DNA from: Teichococcus oryzae
GTDB taxonomy: Bacteria > Pseudomonadota > Alphaproteobacteria > Acetobacterales > Acetobacteraceae
Direction of reading: 5' to 3'
Assembly (NCBI RefSeq): GCF_008386565.1
Contig: NZ_VUKA01000001.1
Span: 1-64,000, forward strand
Length of the DNA stretch: 64,000 bases
Shown here one piece after another: positions 1-8,722 of this stretch. The position numbers were made by a program, and so were the translations under genes. Position 1 is the stretch's first letter. Every line of letters starts with the position of its first letter. The notes under the pieces were generated by a model. The model saw only the letters and a program-made list of their open reading frames with translations. It was not told the origin of the DNA and ran no database searches.

Positions 1-96
1 GCCGGCAAGCGCCGCCACGAGGTGCCCGGCCATTTCTCCCGCATGGAGCCAACCCTGCGCGACGGCGTCGTGGCAGCATGGTCTGGGGCGAACTGA
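1..96 (+). CDS. 3' end of an unidentified gene (partial)
   Basis: An open frame enters the window at base 1 and ends at the TGA at 94-96, leaving only 31 C-terminal residues. They are basic and then hydrophobic (motif GHFSRMEPTLRDGVVAAW) and show no family signature I recognise. The frame overlaps the proposed start of the GtrA-like gene by 19 bases, so the two are probably co-transcribed. By analogy with gtrA-gtrB loci it could be the tail of a glycosyltransferase, but nothing visible proves that. Confidence 0.5.
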   Translation, partial: AGKRRHEVPGHFSRMEPTLRDGVVAAWSGAN

Positions 97-530
97 CCTT
101 GCCGCCGGCTGACCTGCCTGTGCCGCCCACCACCCCTTCGGCGCGCCTGCGGGAGATGGCGCTGTTTGCCGGGGTGGGCGTGCTGAACACGCTGGTGGAT
201 CTGGCGGTGTTCGCTGCCCTGGTGACGCTGCTGGCGGTGCCGCCCTTGATGGCCAATGTGGTGAGCTATGGCGCCGGGGCGCTCAACAGCTACCTGCTGA
301 ATGGCCGCGTCACCTTCCGTGCGCGGGGGGTGCGGCTGGCCTCCTGGCGCCGGGCGGCGCGCTTCGCCGCGGTCAATCTCGGCTGCCTGCTGGTGTCGCT
401 GGCGGCGCTGGCGGCGCTGTCGTCCTTCATGCCGGTGCTGGCGGCCAAGCTCGGCTCCGTCATCGCCACCTTCGCCTGCGGCTACGTGCTCAACAGCCTT
501 CTTGTTTACGGTTCGCGGCCGCAAGGCTGA
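78..530 (+). CDS. GtrA-like membrane protein
   Basis: A 150-residue protein with four hydrophobic segments and the GtrA-family layout. The first helix starts around residue 27 (ALFAGVGVLNTLVDLAVF), followed by an N-S-Y-L-L-N-G-R-x-T-F loop and a C-terminal LNSLLVYGSR helix end. GtrA proteins are small inner-membrane proteins thought to flip or help flip undecaprenyl-linked sugars for O-antigen or teichoic-acid modification. There is no clear ribosome binding site at 78. A GTG at 120 or the ATG at 156 would still keep all four helices, so the start is uncertain. The gene lies 25 bases before a polytopic membrane protein of similar envelope flavour. Confidence 0.8.
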   Translation: MVWGELTLPPADLPVPPTTPSARLREMALFAGVGVLNTLVDLAVFAALVTLLAVPPLMANVVSYGAGALNSYLLNGRVTFRARGVRLASWRRAARFAAVNLGCLLVSLAALAALSSFMPVLAAKLGSVIATFACGYVLNSLLVYGSRPQG

Positions 531-555
531 ACCGCCTCCTTCTCCAATCCGGATC

Positions 556-2160
556 ATGCCGATGCGACCTTTCGTGGGAATGACGCGCGGTGCCCTGGTG
601 GCACTGGCGGGGCTGCTGCTGCTCACGCCGATGATGCTTTCGCCCATGCCGTCCCTGGGCGACTTCGCCAACCATGCCGCCCGCTTCTGGCTGCTGGGCG
701 GCGGCATCGGACAGATGCCGGATGTGTATGGCGCCGACTGGACGCGCGCTTTCATCAATATCGGCGGCGACCTGCTGGCGCGCTTCTTCGCCGGGATCGC
801 CACGGGAGATCAGGTGGGGCAGGCCATCCTGGCCATCGCCATCATCGGCCCGCCCTTCGGCCTGTTGCTGCTGAACAAGCGCCTGCTGGGCTGGAATGTC
901 TGGATGTTCGCCTTTCCGTTCCTGGCCTGGACGCAGACGCTGCTGTTCGGCTTCATCACCTTCCAGATGGGCATGGGCCTGGCGCTGATCATGGCGGCGA
1001 TCGACACATCCCTGCCGGAAGGCAGGGGGCGGTGGCTGTACCGGCTGGGTTGCGCCGCGCTGCTGCTGGTGGTGCATCCCTTCGCGCTGCTGTTCTATGC
1101 CGCGCTGACCGGCGGGCTCATCCTGGGCCCGCGCCTGCTGGACCATCTCGCTTCCCGCCCCGCCTTTCTGCGCTTCCTGCGCCAGGGGCTGCTGCTGGTC
1201 GCGGTGTGCGCGCTGCCGCTGCTGGTGCTGACGCTGACGGCGGCGCATCTGCCGGGCGAGGACCAGCATTCCGAAGGCTCGCAGATCATCTGGATGGAAG
1301 GCATGAACCGGGTCGCGGCGCTGATCTCGCCGATCCGCAACTACAGCCGCCGGTTCGACATCGTCATCACCGGGCTGCTCGCGCTGGTGCCGCTTTATGC
1401 GCTGGTCCGCCGCCGGCTGAGCCTGCATCAGGGCCTGTTCGCGGCGGCGGTGATCCTGGGCATCGCCTCGCTTTTCATGCCCAAGGCAATGGCTGGCACG
1501 GTGGTGCTGGAAGTGCGCCTGCCGCTGATGGCGCTGCTGGCCTTCGCCGCCTCGCTGCGCATCGAGATGCCGACGCGGCGGGAAGCAATGGCCGCGGCGG
1601 CCATCCTGGCGCTGCTCGGCACCGTGCGCACCGGCGATGTGGCGCGGCACTGGGCCCGCGCGGGGCAGGACGTGGCCGCGCTGCGCGAGGTGATGGAGAA
1701 GCTGCCGCCCGGCAGCACCGTGCTGCCGCTGCAGCACAATCCCTCGGCCGAGGCGATCCGGCAGGCGCCGCTTGGCCGCTATTTCCTCGATGACCACCCG
1801 CTTTTCACGCACATCGCCTCCTATGCGGTGATCTGGCGGCAGGCCTTCATCCCCAATCTGTTCGCGGCGCGTGGCAAGCAGCCCTTGCTGGTGCTGCCGC
1901 CCTTCAACGAGATCTCGGTGCCGGAGGGCGACCTGGCCTCCATCCATGTGCTGGACCGCCCCGACTACCCGGTGATCGGAAGCCAGGCCTATGCCCTGAA
2001 ATGGCGCGATCGCTTCGACTATGTGCTGGTGGTGAACGCCGACCTGCCGGACCGCGAAGGGCCGCTGGTGCTGCCCGAGGGGGTGGACAAGGTGGCGGAT
2101 ACCGGCTTCGCGCAGCTGCTGCGCCTGCCCCTCGCGGAGAGGCCGATGGCGGCGCGGTGA
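556..2160 (+). CDS. Polytopic membrane protein, possible glycosyltransferase
   Basis: A 534-residue protein with about ten hydrophobic segments and a C-terminal soluble part of roughly 150 residues. An early acidic loop after the first helix (PSLGDFANHAARFW) carries D and H residues. This layout resembles GT-C/PMT-like membrane glycosyltransferases that use a lipid-linked sugar donor, but I see no decisive motif, so the function stays open. The longer frame beginning at 301 overlaps gtrA in another frame; the ATG at 556, just after the gtrA stop, is the natural start. Its position directly behind gtrA supports a role in cell-surface glycan modification. Confidence 0.65.
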   Translation: MPMRPFVGMTRGALVALAGLLLLTPMMLSPMPSLGDFANHAARFWLLGGGIGQMPDVYGADWTRAFINIGGDLLARFFAGIATGDQVGQAILAIAIIGPPFGLLLLNKRLLGWNVWMFAFPFLAWTQTLLFGFITFQMGMGLALIMAAIDTSLPEGRGRWLYRLGCAALLLVVHPFALLFYAALTGGLILGPRLLDHLASRPAFLRFLRQGLLLVAVCALPLLVLTLTAAHLPGEDQHSEGSQIIWMEGMNRVAALISPIRNYSRRFDIVITGLLALVPLYALVRRRLSLHQGLFAAAVILGIASLFMPKAMAGTVVLEVRLPLMALLAFAASLRIEMPTRREAMAAAAILALLGTVRTGDVARHWARAGQDVAALREVMEKLPPGSTVLPLQHNPSAEAIRQAPLGRYFLDDHPLFTHIASYAVIWRQAFIPNLFAARGKQPLLVLPPFNEISVPEGDLASIHVLDRPDYPVIGSQAYALKWRDRFDYVLVVNADLPDREGPLVLPEGVDKVADTGFAQLLRLPLAERPMAAR

Positions 2161-2238
2161 GGCTTCGGGCCACGGGGCGTCTTTCCCTGGCGCCCCGGCC
2201 GCCCCACATGCGGCAGCGTGGCATTAGGGCGGAGGCTC

Positions 2239-3663
2239 ATGGCGGCGAACGGCTTGGGACTGGGCTTGGGGCTGGACTGGATCGGCAACAACCTGACCCG
2301 CCTCACGGATGAGGCGGAGCGTTTCCTCAACGAATCCACCCTGCGCGTCGCCATCACCGGGCTGAGCCGATCGGGCAAGACGGTGTTCATCACCTCCCTG
2401 ATCGCCAACATGCTGGCCATGGGACGGGGGCGGGACACGCTTCCCGCCTTGTCGCGCATGATGCGGGAAGGCGGGGAGGAGCGCCGTATCCGCTCCGTGC
2501 GGCTGGAGCCTGCGGGCACCCAGGCGCTGGACTGGTTCGACGCGGCCGACAAGCTGCGCGACCTCGCCGGCGCCAGCCCGCACTGGCCGCCGCGCACCAG
2601 CGACCTGGCTTCCGCCAGCCTGACCTTGACGGTGGAGCGCGGCGGGCCCTTCGGCACCTGGCTGCCGCCACGCCGGGTGCGGCTGGAGCTGCTCGATTAC
2701 CCTGGGGAATGGCTGCTCGACCTGCCGCTGCTCGACCAGAGCCACGAGGCTTGGTCGGCCGCCACGCTGGAATTGCTGCGCCGCCCGCCCCGCGCCGCCA
2801 TCGCCGGGGATTTCCTGGCCTTCCTCGCCAGCCTCGATCCCAACGCCCCGGCCGAGGAGCCCGTCGCCCGACGCGGCTTCATGCTGTACCGCGAGCTGCT
2901 GGCGACGGCGCGCGACCGGCTCGGCCTGCGCTGGCTGCAGCCGGGGCGTTTCCTGGTGCCGGGGCCGAAGGGCGACAGCCCGATGATGTGGTTCTTCCCC
3001 TTGCCGGGGAAGGGCGCGCCCGCGCCCGGCTCGTTGCGCGAATTGCTGGCCCGGCGCTTCGATGCCTATCGCGACGATATGCGCGCCAGCTATTTCGATC
3101 CCTGGTTCGCACGCTTCGACCGGCAGGTGGTGCTGGTGGACGCGCTGGGCGCGCTTTGCGCCGGGGAAGGCGCCTTCGAGGATGCCCGGCACGCGGTGGA
3201 GCAGATCGCCCGGGCCTATGACACGCGCTCCCGCTCGCGCTGGCTGCCCGGCTTTTCCACGCTGAAGCGGGTCGCCTTCGTGGCGAGCAAGGCGGATTAC
3301 GCGCCGGAGGTGCAGCGCCCGGCTTTCGAGAGCCTGTTCCGCGCCATGGTCGGCGGCGGCGATGGCGGCCGCATGGTGAACCACCTGGCCGTCTCCGCCC
3401 TCCGCTGCACCGAGGAAGGCGAGGCCCGCCCCGGGGAGCCGCCCGTGGTTTACGGCGTGCCGATGGGCGAGCAGCGCCGCCGCCCGTTCCGGCCCGGCCA
3501 CATCCCCGCCGCCCCGCCGCCGCCGGGCGATGCTTTCTGGCGCCGCCCCTATTTCGAATTGCCGGTGTTCCGCCCACCTGTGATCGACCCGGATGGGCGG
3601 GAAGGCATGCCGCATATCGGCATGGACCGCCTGCTGGCCTGGCTGCTGGAGGACGCGCTGTGA
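2239..3663 (+). CDS. ycjX: YcjX-family P-loop NTPase
   Basis: A 474-residue predicted cytoplasmic nucleotide-binding protein of the YcjX/DUF463 family. The Walker A motif GLSRSGKT lies at residues 41-48, followed by the family's LELLDYPGEWLLDLPLL and MWFFPLPG motifs. YcjX proteins are stress-associated, dynamin/Ras-like NTPases of unclear function that almost always sit beside YcjF. I chose the ATG at 2239 because a purine-rich GGGCGGAGG lies a few bases upstream; a GTG at 2218 would add seven residues. The stop overlaps the next gene by four bases, so the two are translationally coupled. Confidence 0.9.
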   Translation: MAANGLGLGLGLDWIGNNLTRLTDEAERFLNESTLRVAITGLSRSGKTVFITSLIANMLAMGRGRDTLPALSRMMREGGEERRIRSVRLEPAGTQALDWFDAADKLRDLAGASPHWPPRTSDLASASLTLTVERGGPFGTWLPPRRVRLELLDYPGEWLLDLPLLDQSHEAWSAATLELLRRPPRAAIAGDFLAFLASLDPNAPAEEPVARRGFMLYRELLATARDRLGLRWLQPGRFLVPGPKGDSPMMWFFPLPGKGAPAPGSLRELLARRFDAYRDDMRASYFDPWFARFDRQVVLVDALGALCAGEGAFEDARHAVEQIARAYDTRSRSRWLPGFSTLKRVAFVASKADYAPEVQRPAFESLFRAMVGGGDGGRMVNHLAVSALRCTEEGEARPGEPPVVYGVPMGEQRRRPFRPGHIPAAPPPPGDAFWRRPYFELPVFRPPVIDPDGREGMPHIGMDRLLAWLLEDAL

Positions 3664-4658
3664 CCAACCGACCCGGCAAGACTTCTCTCGGCGGCAACCA
3701 GCCTGGATGGGCCGACGAGCCCCAGACCGCGACCCGTGGCCGCGATGATGCCCTGCGCGCCTCCTTCGACGCGTCGCTCGACACCGCCATGGGCCCGGCG
3801 CTGCTGGAGCCGGAGGCCACGGGCGGGCTGATCCGCCATGGCGAGCCCGGCTCGCTCGGCGTGCCGGATTCGGCGGGCAAGGCGGCGGGGTGGCTGGCCT
3901 CCCTCGGAAGCTTCGGCGCGGCGGCGGCGCTGCTGGTGCTGGGCTCCTTCGGCCTCGGCCTGGGGCTGATGATCGACGACCTGTTCAACGCTTCCCCGGT
4001 GCTGGGCTGGCTCGGCACCGGGCTCGGCATCGGCGTCGGCGCCACCATGTTGTGGGGGCTGGGGCGGGAATGGCGGGCGCTGCGCCGGCTGGACGCGCTG
4101 GAGGATCTCGCCCGCACGCTGCGCGAGGCGCCGGACAGGGCCGCCCCCCCGCGCGCCCTGATCCGCTGGGCGGAAGGCGTGGCGGAGCGCCTGCCGGAAG
4201 CCTCCGCCGCCGTGGCGGAGCTGGGCCGCGCTTCCACCATGGAGGAGGCGCGCGGCCTGTTGCGCACGGGGTTGATGCCCATCCTGGATGCGCGGGTGAA
4301 GGCGCTGGGCTGGCAATCCGCGCGCCAGGTCTTTCTCACCGCCGCCGTGCTGCCGTCCCCGGCGCTGGATGCTGGTGCGATGGCGCTGATCGGGCTGCGG
4401 CTGATGCGGCAGGTTGCGGTGCTGCACGGCGTCCGCCCGGGCGCCGTGGTGCTGTGGCGGCTGCTGCGGCGGCTGGCATTTTCCGCCGGGCTGACCGCTG
4501 GCGTGGATCTCGCCGTGGAGGCGGGGGTGGAGCAGCTGGTGGAAGGCCATGCCGCGAAGCTGGCAGGCGGCGCGGCGGGTGCCGCGGTGGCGGCGCGGCG
4601 CATGACGCGGCTGGCGGCGCTGTGCGCGGAAGCCTGCCGCCCCGTTCCGCGCCAATGA
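3660..4658 (+). CDS. ycjF: YcjF-family membrane protein (TIGR01620/DUF697)
   Basis: A 332-residue inner-membrane protein. A polar N-terminal region of about 75 residues is followed by two strongly hydrophobic segments around residues 78-130 (GSFGAAAALLVLGSFGLGLG and a second Gly-rich helix). The C-terminal DUF697-like domain ends in a Gly/Ala-rich amphipathic stretch. YcjF is the usual partner of YcjX, and its start GTG at 3660 overlaps the ycjX TGA (GTGA), as expected for an obligate pair. The cellular role of the pair is not established. Confidence 0.85.
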   Translation: MTNRPGKTSLGGNQPGWADEPQTATRGRDDALRASFDASLDTAMGPALLEPEATGGLIRHGEPGSLGVPDSAGKAAGWLASLGSFGAAAALLVLGSFGLGLGLMIDDLFNASPVLGWLGTGLGIGVGATMLWGLGREWRALRRLDALEDLARTLREAPDRAAPPRALIRWAEGVAERLPEASAAVAELGRASTMEEARGLLRTGLMPILDARVKALGWQSARQVFLTAAVLPSPALDAGAMALIGLRLMRQVAVLHGVRPGAVVLWRLLRRLAFSAGLTAGVDLAVEAGVEQLVEGHAAKLAGGAAGAAVAARRMTRLAALCAEACRPVPRQ

Positions 4659-4741
4659 GATGCCGCGCCGGTGATGCCGGCCGGTGACGGCATGGCGGTG
4701 ATGTTGCGCCGCACCCTTGCGGGGGCCGCATCCGGGGACAC

Positions 4742-5908
4742 ATGCTGGGCGACATGCCCGACAGCCAGCAGGAACTGACCCTTCGCCTGCATCCCGCCAT
4801 TGCCGAGATTCCGGCGGCCGAATGGGATGCCTGCGCCGGACCTGACAACCCCTTCACCAGCCATGCCTTCCTGTCCGCGCTGGAGGATAGCGGCTCGGCC
4901 AGCCGGCGTACCGGCTGGCTGCCGCAGCATGTGGCGCTGCGGGACGCGGAAGGGCGGCTGGTCGCCGTGGCCCCCGCCTATGCCAAGAGCCATTCCTATG
5001 GCGAATATGTCTTCGACCACGCCTGGGCCGATGCGCTGGAGCGCGCCGGCGGGCGCTATTACCCGAAGCTCCAGGTCGCGGTGCCGTTCAGCCCGGTGCC
5101 GGGCGGGCGGCTGCTGGTGCGCCCGGGTTCCGGCATCGCCTGGGCCGGGCTTGGCCAAGCGCTGGCGCAGGTGACGGAGCAACTCGACCTGTCCTCCGCC
5201 CATGTCACCTTCTGTTCGGAGGCAGAATGCCAGGCCCTGGGCGAGGCCGGCTGGCTGCCGCGCACCGGCACGCAGTTCCACTGGCATAATGACGGCTACA
5301 ACAGCTTCGAGGATTTCCTGGGCGCCCTGTCCAGCCGCAAGCGCAAGCAGTTGCGGCGGGAACGGCGCGATGCGCAATCCGCCGGCCTCGCCTTCCGGGC
5401 GCTGCAAGGGGCGGCCATCACGCCGCGCCATTGGGAGGCCTTTCACCGCTTCTACATGGACACGGTGGACCGCAAATGGGGCAGCGCCTACCTGACCGCG
5501 CGCTTCTGGCCGATGCTGTCCGAACGGCTTGGGGAGCGCGTGGTGCTGATGGTGGCCGAGCGCGATGGCGAGCCAGTGGCGGGCGCGCTGAACCTGATGG
5601 GGAGCGACACCCTGTATGGCCGCAACTGGGGCGCCGTGGCCGAGGCGCCCTTCCTGCATTTCGAGCTTTGCTACTACCAGGCCATCGACTTCGCCATCGC
5701 GCGGGGCCTGAAGCGGGTCGAGGCAGGGGCGCAGGGACAGCACAAGATCCAGCGCGGCTACCTGCCGGTGCCGACCTTTTCCGCGCACTGGATCCGCCAT
5801 CGCGGATTGCGCCGCGCCGTGGCCGAGTTCCTGGAAGCCGAGCGCCCCGCGGTCGCGGAGCAGATGGCGTTGCTGGCCGACGCATCCCCGTTCCGCGAGG
5901 AGCGTTGA
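4742..5908 (+). CDS. GNAT-superfamily acyltransferase (COG3146/DUF482)
   Basis: A 388-residue protein of the COG3146 family, large cytosolic proteins with a duplicated GNAT-like fold and often annotated as peptidogalycan biosynthesis proteins. Family features include the N-terminal NPFTSHAFLSALEDS segment, the SHSYGEYVFDHAWADA block, the SRKRKQLRRERR basic block and the C-terminal GAQGQHKIQRGYLPVPTFSAHW motif. Length is normal for the family. The substrate is unknown; similarity to FemABX-type aminoacyltransferases suggests transfer onto an amine. ATG at 4754 is an alternative start four residues later. It stands alone, 83 bases after ycjF. Confidence 0.8.
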   Translation: MLGDMPDSQQELTLRLHPAIAEIPAAEWDACAGPDNPFTSHAFLSALEDSGSASRRTGWLPQHVALRDAEGRLVAVAPAYAKSHSYGEYVFDHAWADALERAGGRYYPKLQVAVPFSPVPGGRLLVRPGSGIAWAGLGQALAQVTEQLDLSSAHVTFCSEAECQALGEAGWLPRTGTQFHWHNDGYNSFEDFLGALSSRKRKQLRRERRDAQSAGLAFRALQGAAITPRHWEAFHRFYMDTVDRKWGSAYLTARFWPMLSERLGERVVLMVAERDGEPVAGALNLMGSDTLYGRNWGAVAEAPFLHFELCYYQAIDFAIARGLKRVEAGAQGQHKIQRGYLPVPTFSAHWIRHRGLRRAVAEFLEAERPAVAEQMALLADASPFREER

Positions 5909-5916
5909 GGCGGAAA

Positions 5917-5934
5917 CTCACCCGTTCGGGTGAG
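5917..5934 (+). terminator. Perfect 7-bp hairpin after the COG3146 gene
   Basis: CTCACCC (5917-5923), loop GTTC, GGGTGAG (5928-5934), beginning eight bases after the stop codon at 5908. Only a short T-containing tract follows (CTTTGTTCC), so it is a weak intrinsic terminator candidate. It could alternatively be an operator for the LuxR-type gene downstream. Confidence 0.35.
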
Positions 5935-6002
5935 GCCCGCTTTGTTCCAAACATCTAACATATTCTTCACCCAGCAGAATCTGGGCTGGAGGAGCAGAAT
6001 GA

Positions 6003-7130
6003 ATGGCCGATCCCCGCGATCTCGCGCTGAGCCTTTATGACGCCGTGCTGCAGGGCCAGCCCCTGGAACAGTCGCTTGCGGCCATTGCCCGGGCGGTTCA
6101 GGCGCAGACCGGCTTCATCAGCCGCATTGGCCTGGATCAGGGGAAGCCTGTCACCGCGACGGATTTCACCCGCTTCCAGCTTCGCCAATCCACGCTCGAC
6201 GAATATGCGGAGCGGTGGGTGGCACTGGACCCGCGAAGCAGCCCGACGCTTTGGAGCCGCTCGGGCGTGTTCAACTTTCAGCGAAGCTGCCCGCCCTCGG
6301 TGTTCATGAACTCGGAATACTGGAACGAGTTTGGCCGGAAGGTGGAGCCCTGCGTTCACGCGATGACAAGCATCGTCGAGGAGAACAATGATATCCGTGC
6401 CGCGCTCGCCCTCCACCGGCCGCCGGACGCGGAACCCTTCGGCGATGAGGACGAGGCCTTCCTTGCCGCGCTGTTCCCACATTTGCGGCAGGCGCTGCTG
6501 GCGCAATCGCGGCTCCGGGCAGTCCGGGAATACGGGGAATGGCTGGAAGCGGGGCTGGGTGCGATGCACCAGGGCATCGCCCTGCTGGATGGCAGCGGCC
6601 GGCTGCGCCACGCCAATGCGGCCCTGGAAGCCATGGCGGCGCAGCGCGACGGGCTGAGCCTGACCACCGAGGGGTTGATGCTGGCGAACCGGGACGCAAT
6701 GGCGCAGGCGCGGCACGCGCTGGAAATCGCCCTGGCGGTGTCCGCCGGCCGGATCCGCCTGTTGCCGGCTGGAATGAGCTTCGTGGCGCCGCGGCCTTCC
6801 GGCAAGCCGCCCTGGCTGGTGCAGATGCTGCCCCTACGCCATGCGGAACGCGGCCGGCTGCCGGGTTTGCGCGGCGCCGTAGCCGTGGTGACGGACAGCG
6901 CCGCGCGCCGCACGCCTTCCGCGATGCTGCTGCAGAAGCTGCTGGGCCTGACGCCGGCCGAGGCCGACCTCGCCGCCGCCCTGGCGCAGGGGCGCAGCAT
7001 CGCCGCGCAGGCACGCCTTCGCCGCGTTTCGCCCGAAACCCTGCGCAGCCACCTGGCGGCCATCCGCCGCAAAACCGGCTGCCGGCGGCAGGCGGAGCTG
7101 GTGGCCCTGGTGCTGCGCCTGAGCGGCTGA
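6003..7130 (+). CDS. LuxR-family transcriptional regulator with PAS-like sensor region
   Basis: A 375-residue regulator. The N-terminal 150 residues form an uncharacterised sensor region. A PAS-like segment follows around residues 185-290 (GMHQGIALLDGSGRLRHANA is typical of PAS folds). The C-terminal 65 residues form a LuxR-type helix-turn-helix (LTPAEADLAAALAQGRS, then the recognition helix in VSPETLRSHLAAIRRKTG). The start at 6003 has a GGAGG about ten bases upstream. It lies directly upstream of the sugar ABC operon in the same orientation (175 bp gap) and is the obvious candidate to control it, although that is inference. Such proteins typically respond to a small ligand. Confidence 0.8.
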   Translation: MADPRDLALSLYDAVLQGQPLEQSLAAIARAVQAQTGFISRIGLDQGKPVTATDFTRFQLRQSTLDEYAERWVALDPRSSPTLWSRSGVFNFQRSCPPSVFMNSEYWNEFGRKVEPCVHAMTSIVEENNDIRAALALHRPPDAEPFGDEDEAFLAALFPHLRQALLAQSRLRAVREYGEWLEAGLGAMHQGIALLDGSGRLRHANAALEAMAAQRDGLSLTTEGLMLANRDAMAQARHALEIALAVSAGRIRLLPAGMSFVAPRPSGKPPWLVQMLPLRHAERGRLPGLRGAVAVVTDSAARRTPSAMLLQKLLGLTPAEADLAAALAQGRSIAAQARLRRVSPETLRSHLAAIRRKTGCRRQAELVALVLRLSG

Positions 7131-7305
7131 AGCGTGGCAAGGGCGGGCGGCCGGAAGGGCGCGGGCCGGGCGCGCGAAAATGTCAGGCTCAGGTCGCCTG
7201 CGGTGAATCATTGCCAGAGCCCCGCGGCACCGCCTAACCTCATTTCCGCAACGAGTGGCCATAAGGCCCGTGGCGATCTTCGCCCGTGCAGAGGAGGTTT
7301 CGAAC

Positions 7306-8661
7306 ATGGAAGGCAACGGGTATCCCCGTCGTACCGTGCTGCGTGCTGCTGCCCTGGGCGCGGCCGCCAGCACATTGCCGCTGGTCAATGTGCATGGCCA
7401 GAGCTCGGGCGGCAGGCTGGCGCTCGGCCTGTGGGACCACTGGGTTCCCGCCGGCAATGACGCCATGCGCAAGATCGTCACGGAATGGGGGCAGAAGAAC
7501 CGGGTCGAGATCCAGCTCGACTTCATCACCTCCGTCGGCAACAAGAACCTGCTGACCATCGCCGCCGAGAGCCAGGCGCGGCAGGGGCATGACATGCTGT
7601 CCTTCCCCACCTGGGAGGTGCATGCGAAGCAGGACCTGCTGGAACCCGTCGATGACATCATGGGCCGGCTGAGCCAGAAATACGGTGCGCTGAACCCGAT
7701 CGTCGAATACCTCGCCAAGGTCGAGGGCAAGTGGCGGGCGGTGCCGGCCATCTCGGGCAGCCAGAACAAGCCCGCCCTGGGGCGGATCGACCTGCTGAAG
7801 CAGCATGGCGGCCTGGACATCCAGGCAATGTATCCGGCCAACACCACAACCGGCACCGGCGCCAAGGAATGGACCTGGGACGCCTTCCTGAAGGCGGCCG
7901 AGGGCTGCCACAAGGCCGGCTTCCCCTTCGGCCTGGCGGTCGGCCAGTTCACCGACGCGACCGACTGGATCGGCAGCATGTTCCGCTCCTTCGGCGCGGA
8001 GCTGGTGAACAGCAAGGGCGACATCACGGCGAAGACTGACAATGTCCGCGCCGCCCTGGAATACGCCAAGAAGCTGTGCGCCTTTATCCCGAGCGACGTG
8101 TTCTCCTGGGACGACGCCTCGAACAACCGCGCGCTGATCTCCGGCAAGTCGGCGCTGATCTTCAACCCGCCGAGCGCCTGGGCGGTGGCCAAGCGCGACG
8201 CGCCGCAGGTCGCCGAGCATTGCTGGACCTTCCCCTCCCCCGCCGGAAGCGCCGGGCGCTTCACGCCCTACCTGCCGTATTTCTGGGGCATCTGGAGCTT
8301 CAGCCGCAACAAGGGCGCGGCCAAGGCGCTGGTCGAATATCTGAGTGAGCGGGAACAGGCGGAAGCCATGGTCGCCGCCAGCAATGGCTATGACATCCCG
8401 CCCTTCACCAGCATGACCGACTTCAAGACCTGGGAAACCGAAGGCCCGCCCACCGGCGTCGTCTACAACTACCCGGTCAAGCCGCATCACCAGGCGCAGC
8501 AATTCATCGCCTGCTACCCGGCGCCGCCCGAGATCGCGGTGCAGATGTACAACCAGGGCATCCAGGCCAAGATGATCGCCCGCGTGGTGCAGAACAACGA
8601 AACGCCCGACCGCGCCATCGCCTGGGCCGAGCGCGAGATGGAGGGCTTCAAGCGCGGCTGA
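7306..8661 (+). CDS. Carbohydrate ABC transporter substrate-binding protein (family 1)
   Basis: A 451-residue periplasmic binding protein. The N-terminus has a twin-arginine-type signal (PRRTVLRAAALGAAAS) with likely cleavage near NVHGQ. The mature part has the extracellular solute-binding family 1 pattern found in maltose/glycerol-3-phosphate/polyol systems (GLWDHWVPAGND at the start, several surface Trp residues). An upstream frame extends to 7255, but GAGGAGG eight bases before the ATG at 7306 fixes this start. It is the first gene of an importer operon with two permeases and an ATPase. The ligand cannot be read from sequence; polyol or disaccharide is plausible from the attached dehydrogenases. 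Confidence 0.9.
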   Translation: MEGNGYPRRTVLRAAALGAAASTLPLVNVHGQSSGGRLALGLWDHWVPAGNDAMRKIVTEWGQKNRVEIQLDFITSVGNKNLLTIAAESQARQGHDMLSFPTWEVHAKQDLLEPVDDIMGRLSQKYGALNPIVEYLAKVEGKWRAVPAISGSQNKPALGRIDLLKQHGGLDIQAMYPANTTTGTGAKEWTWDAFLKAAEGCHKAGFPFGLAVGQFTDATDWIGSMFRSFGAELVNSKGDITAKTDNVRAALEYAKKLCAFIPSDVFSWDDASNNRALISGKSALIFNPPSAWAVAKRDAPQVAEHCWTFPSPAGSAGRFTPYLPYFWGIWSFSRNKGAAKALVEYLSEREQAEAMVAASNGYDIPPFTSMTDFKTWETEGPPTGVVYNYPVKPHHQAQQFIACYPAPPEIAVQMYNQGIQAKMIARVVQNNETPDRAIAWAEREMEGFKRG

Positions 8662-8722
8662 CCATCCCGGGGCGGCGCCTTCCGCCGCCCTGCCTTCCGC
8701 GATTCTTCTGACGGAGCCTGGC

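Noticed and set aside
2879-5800. 973-residue minus-strand open frame under ycjX, ycjF and the acyltransferase gene
   Set aside because: It is a GC-driven antisense shadow: Arg/Pro/Ala/His-rich sequence with no domain pattern, while three good genes lie on the plus strand.
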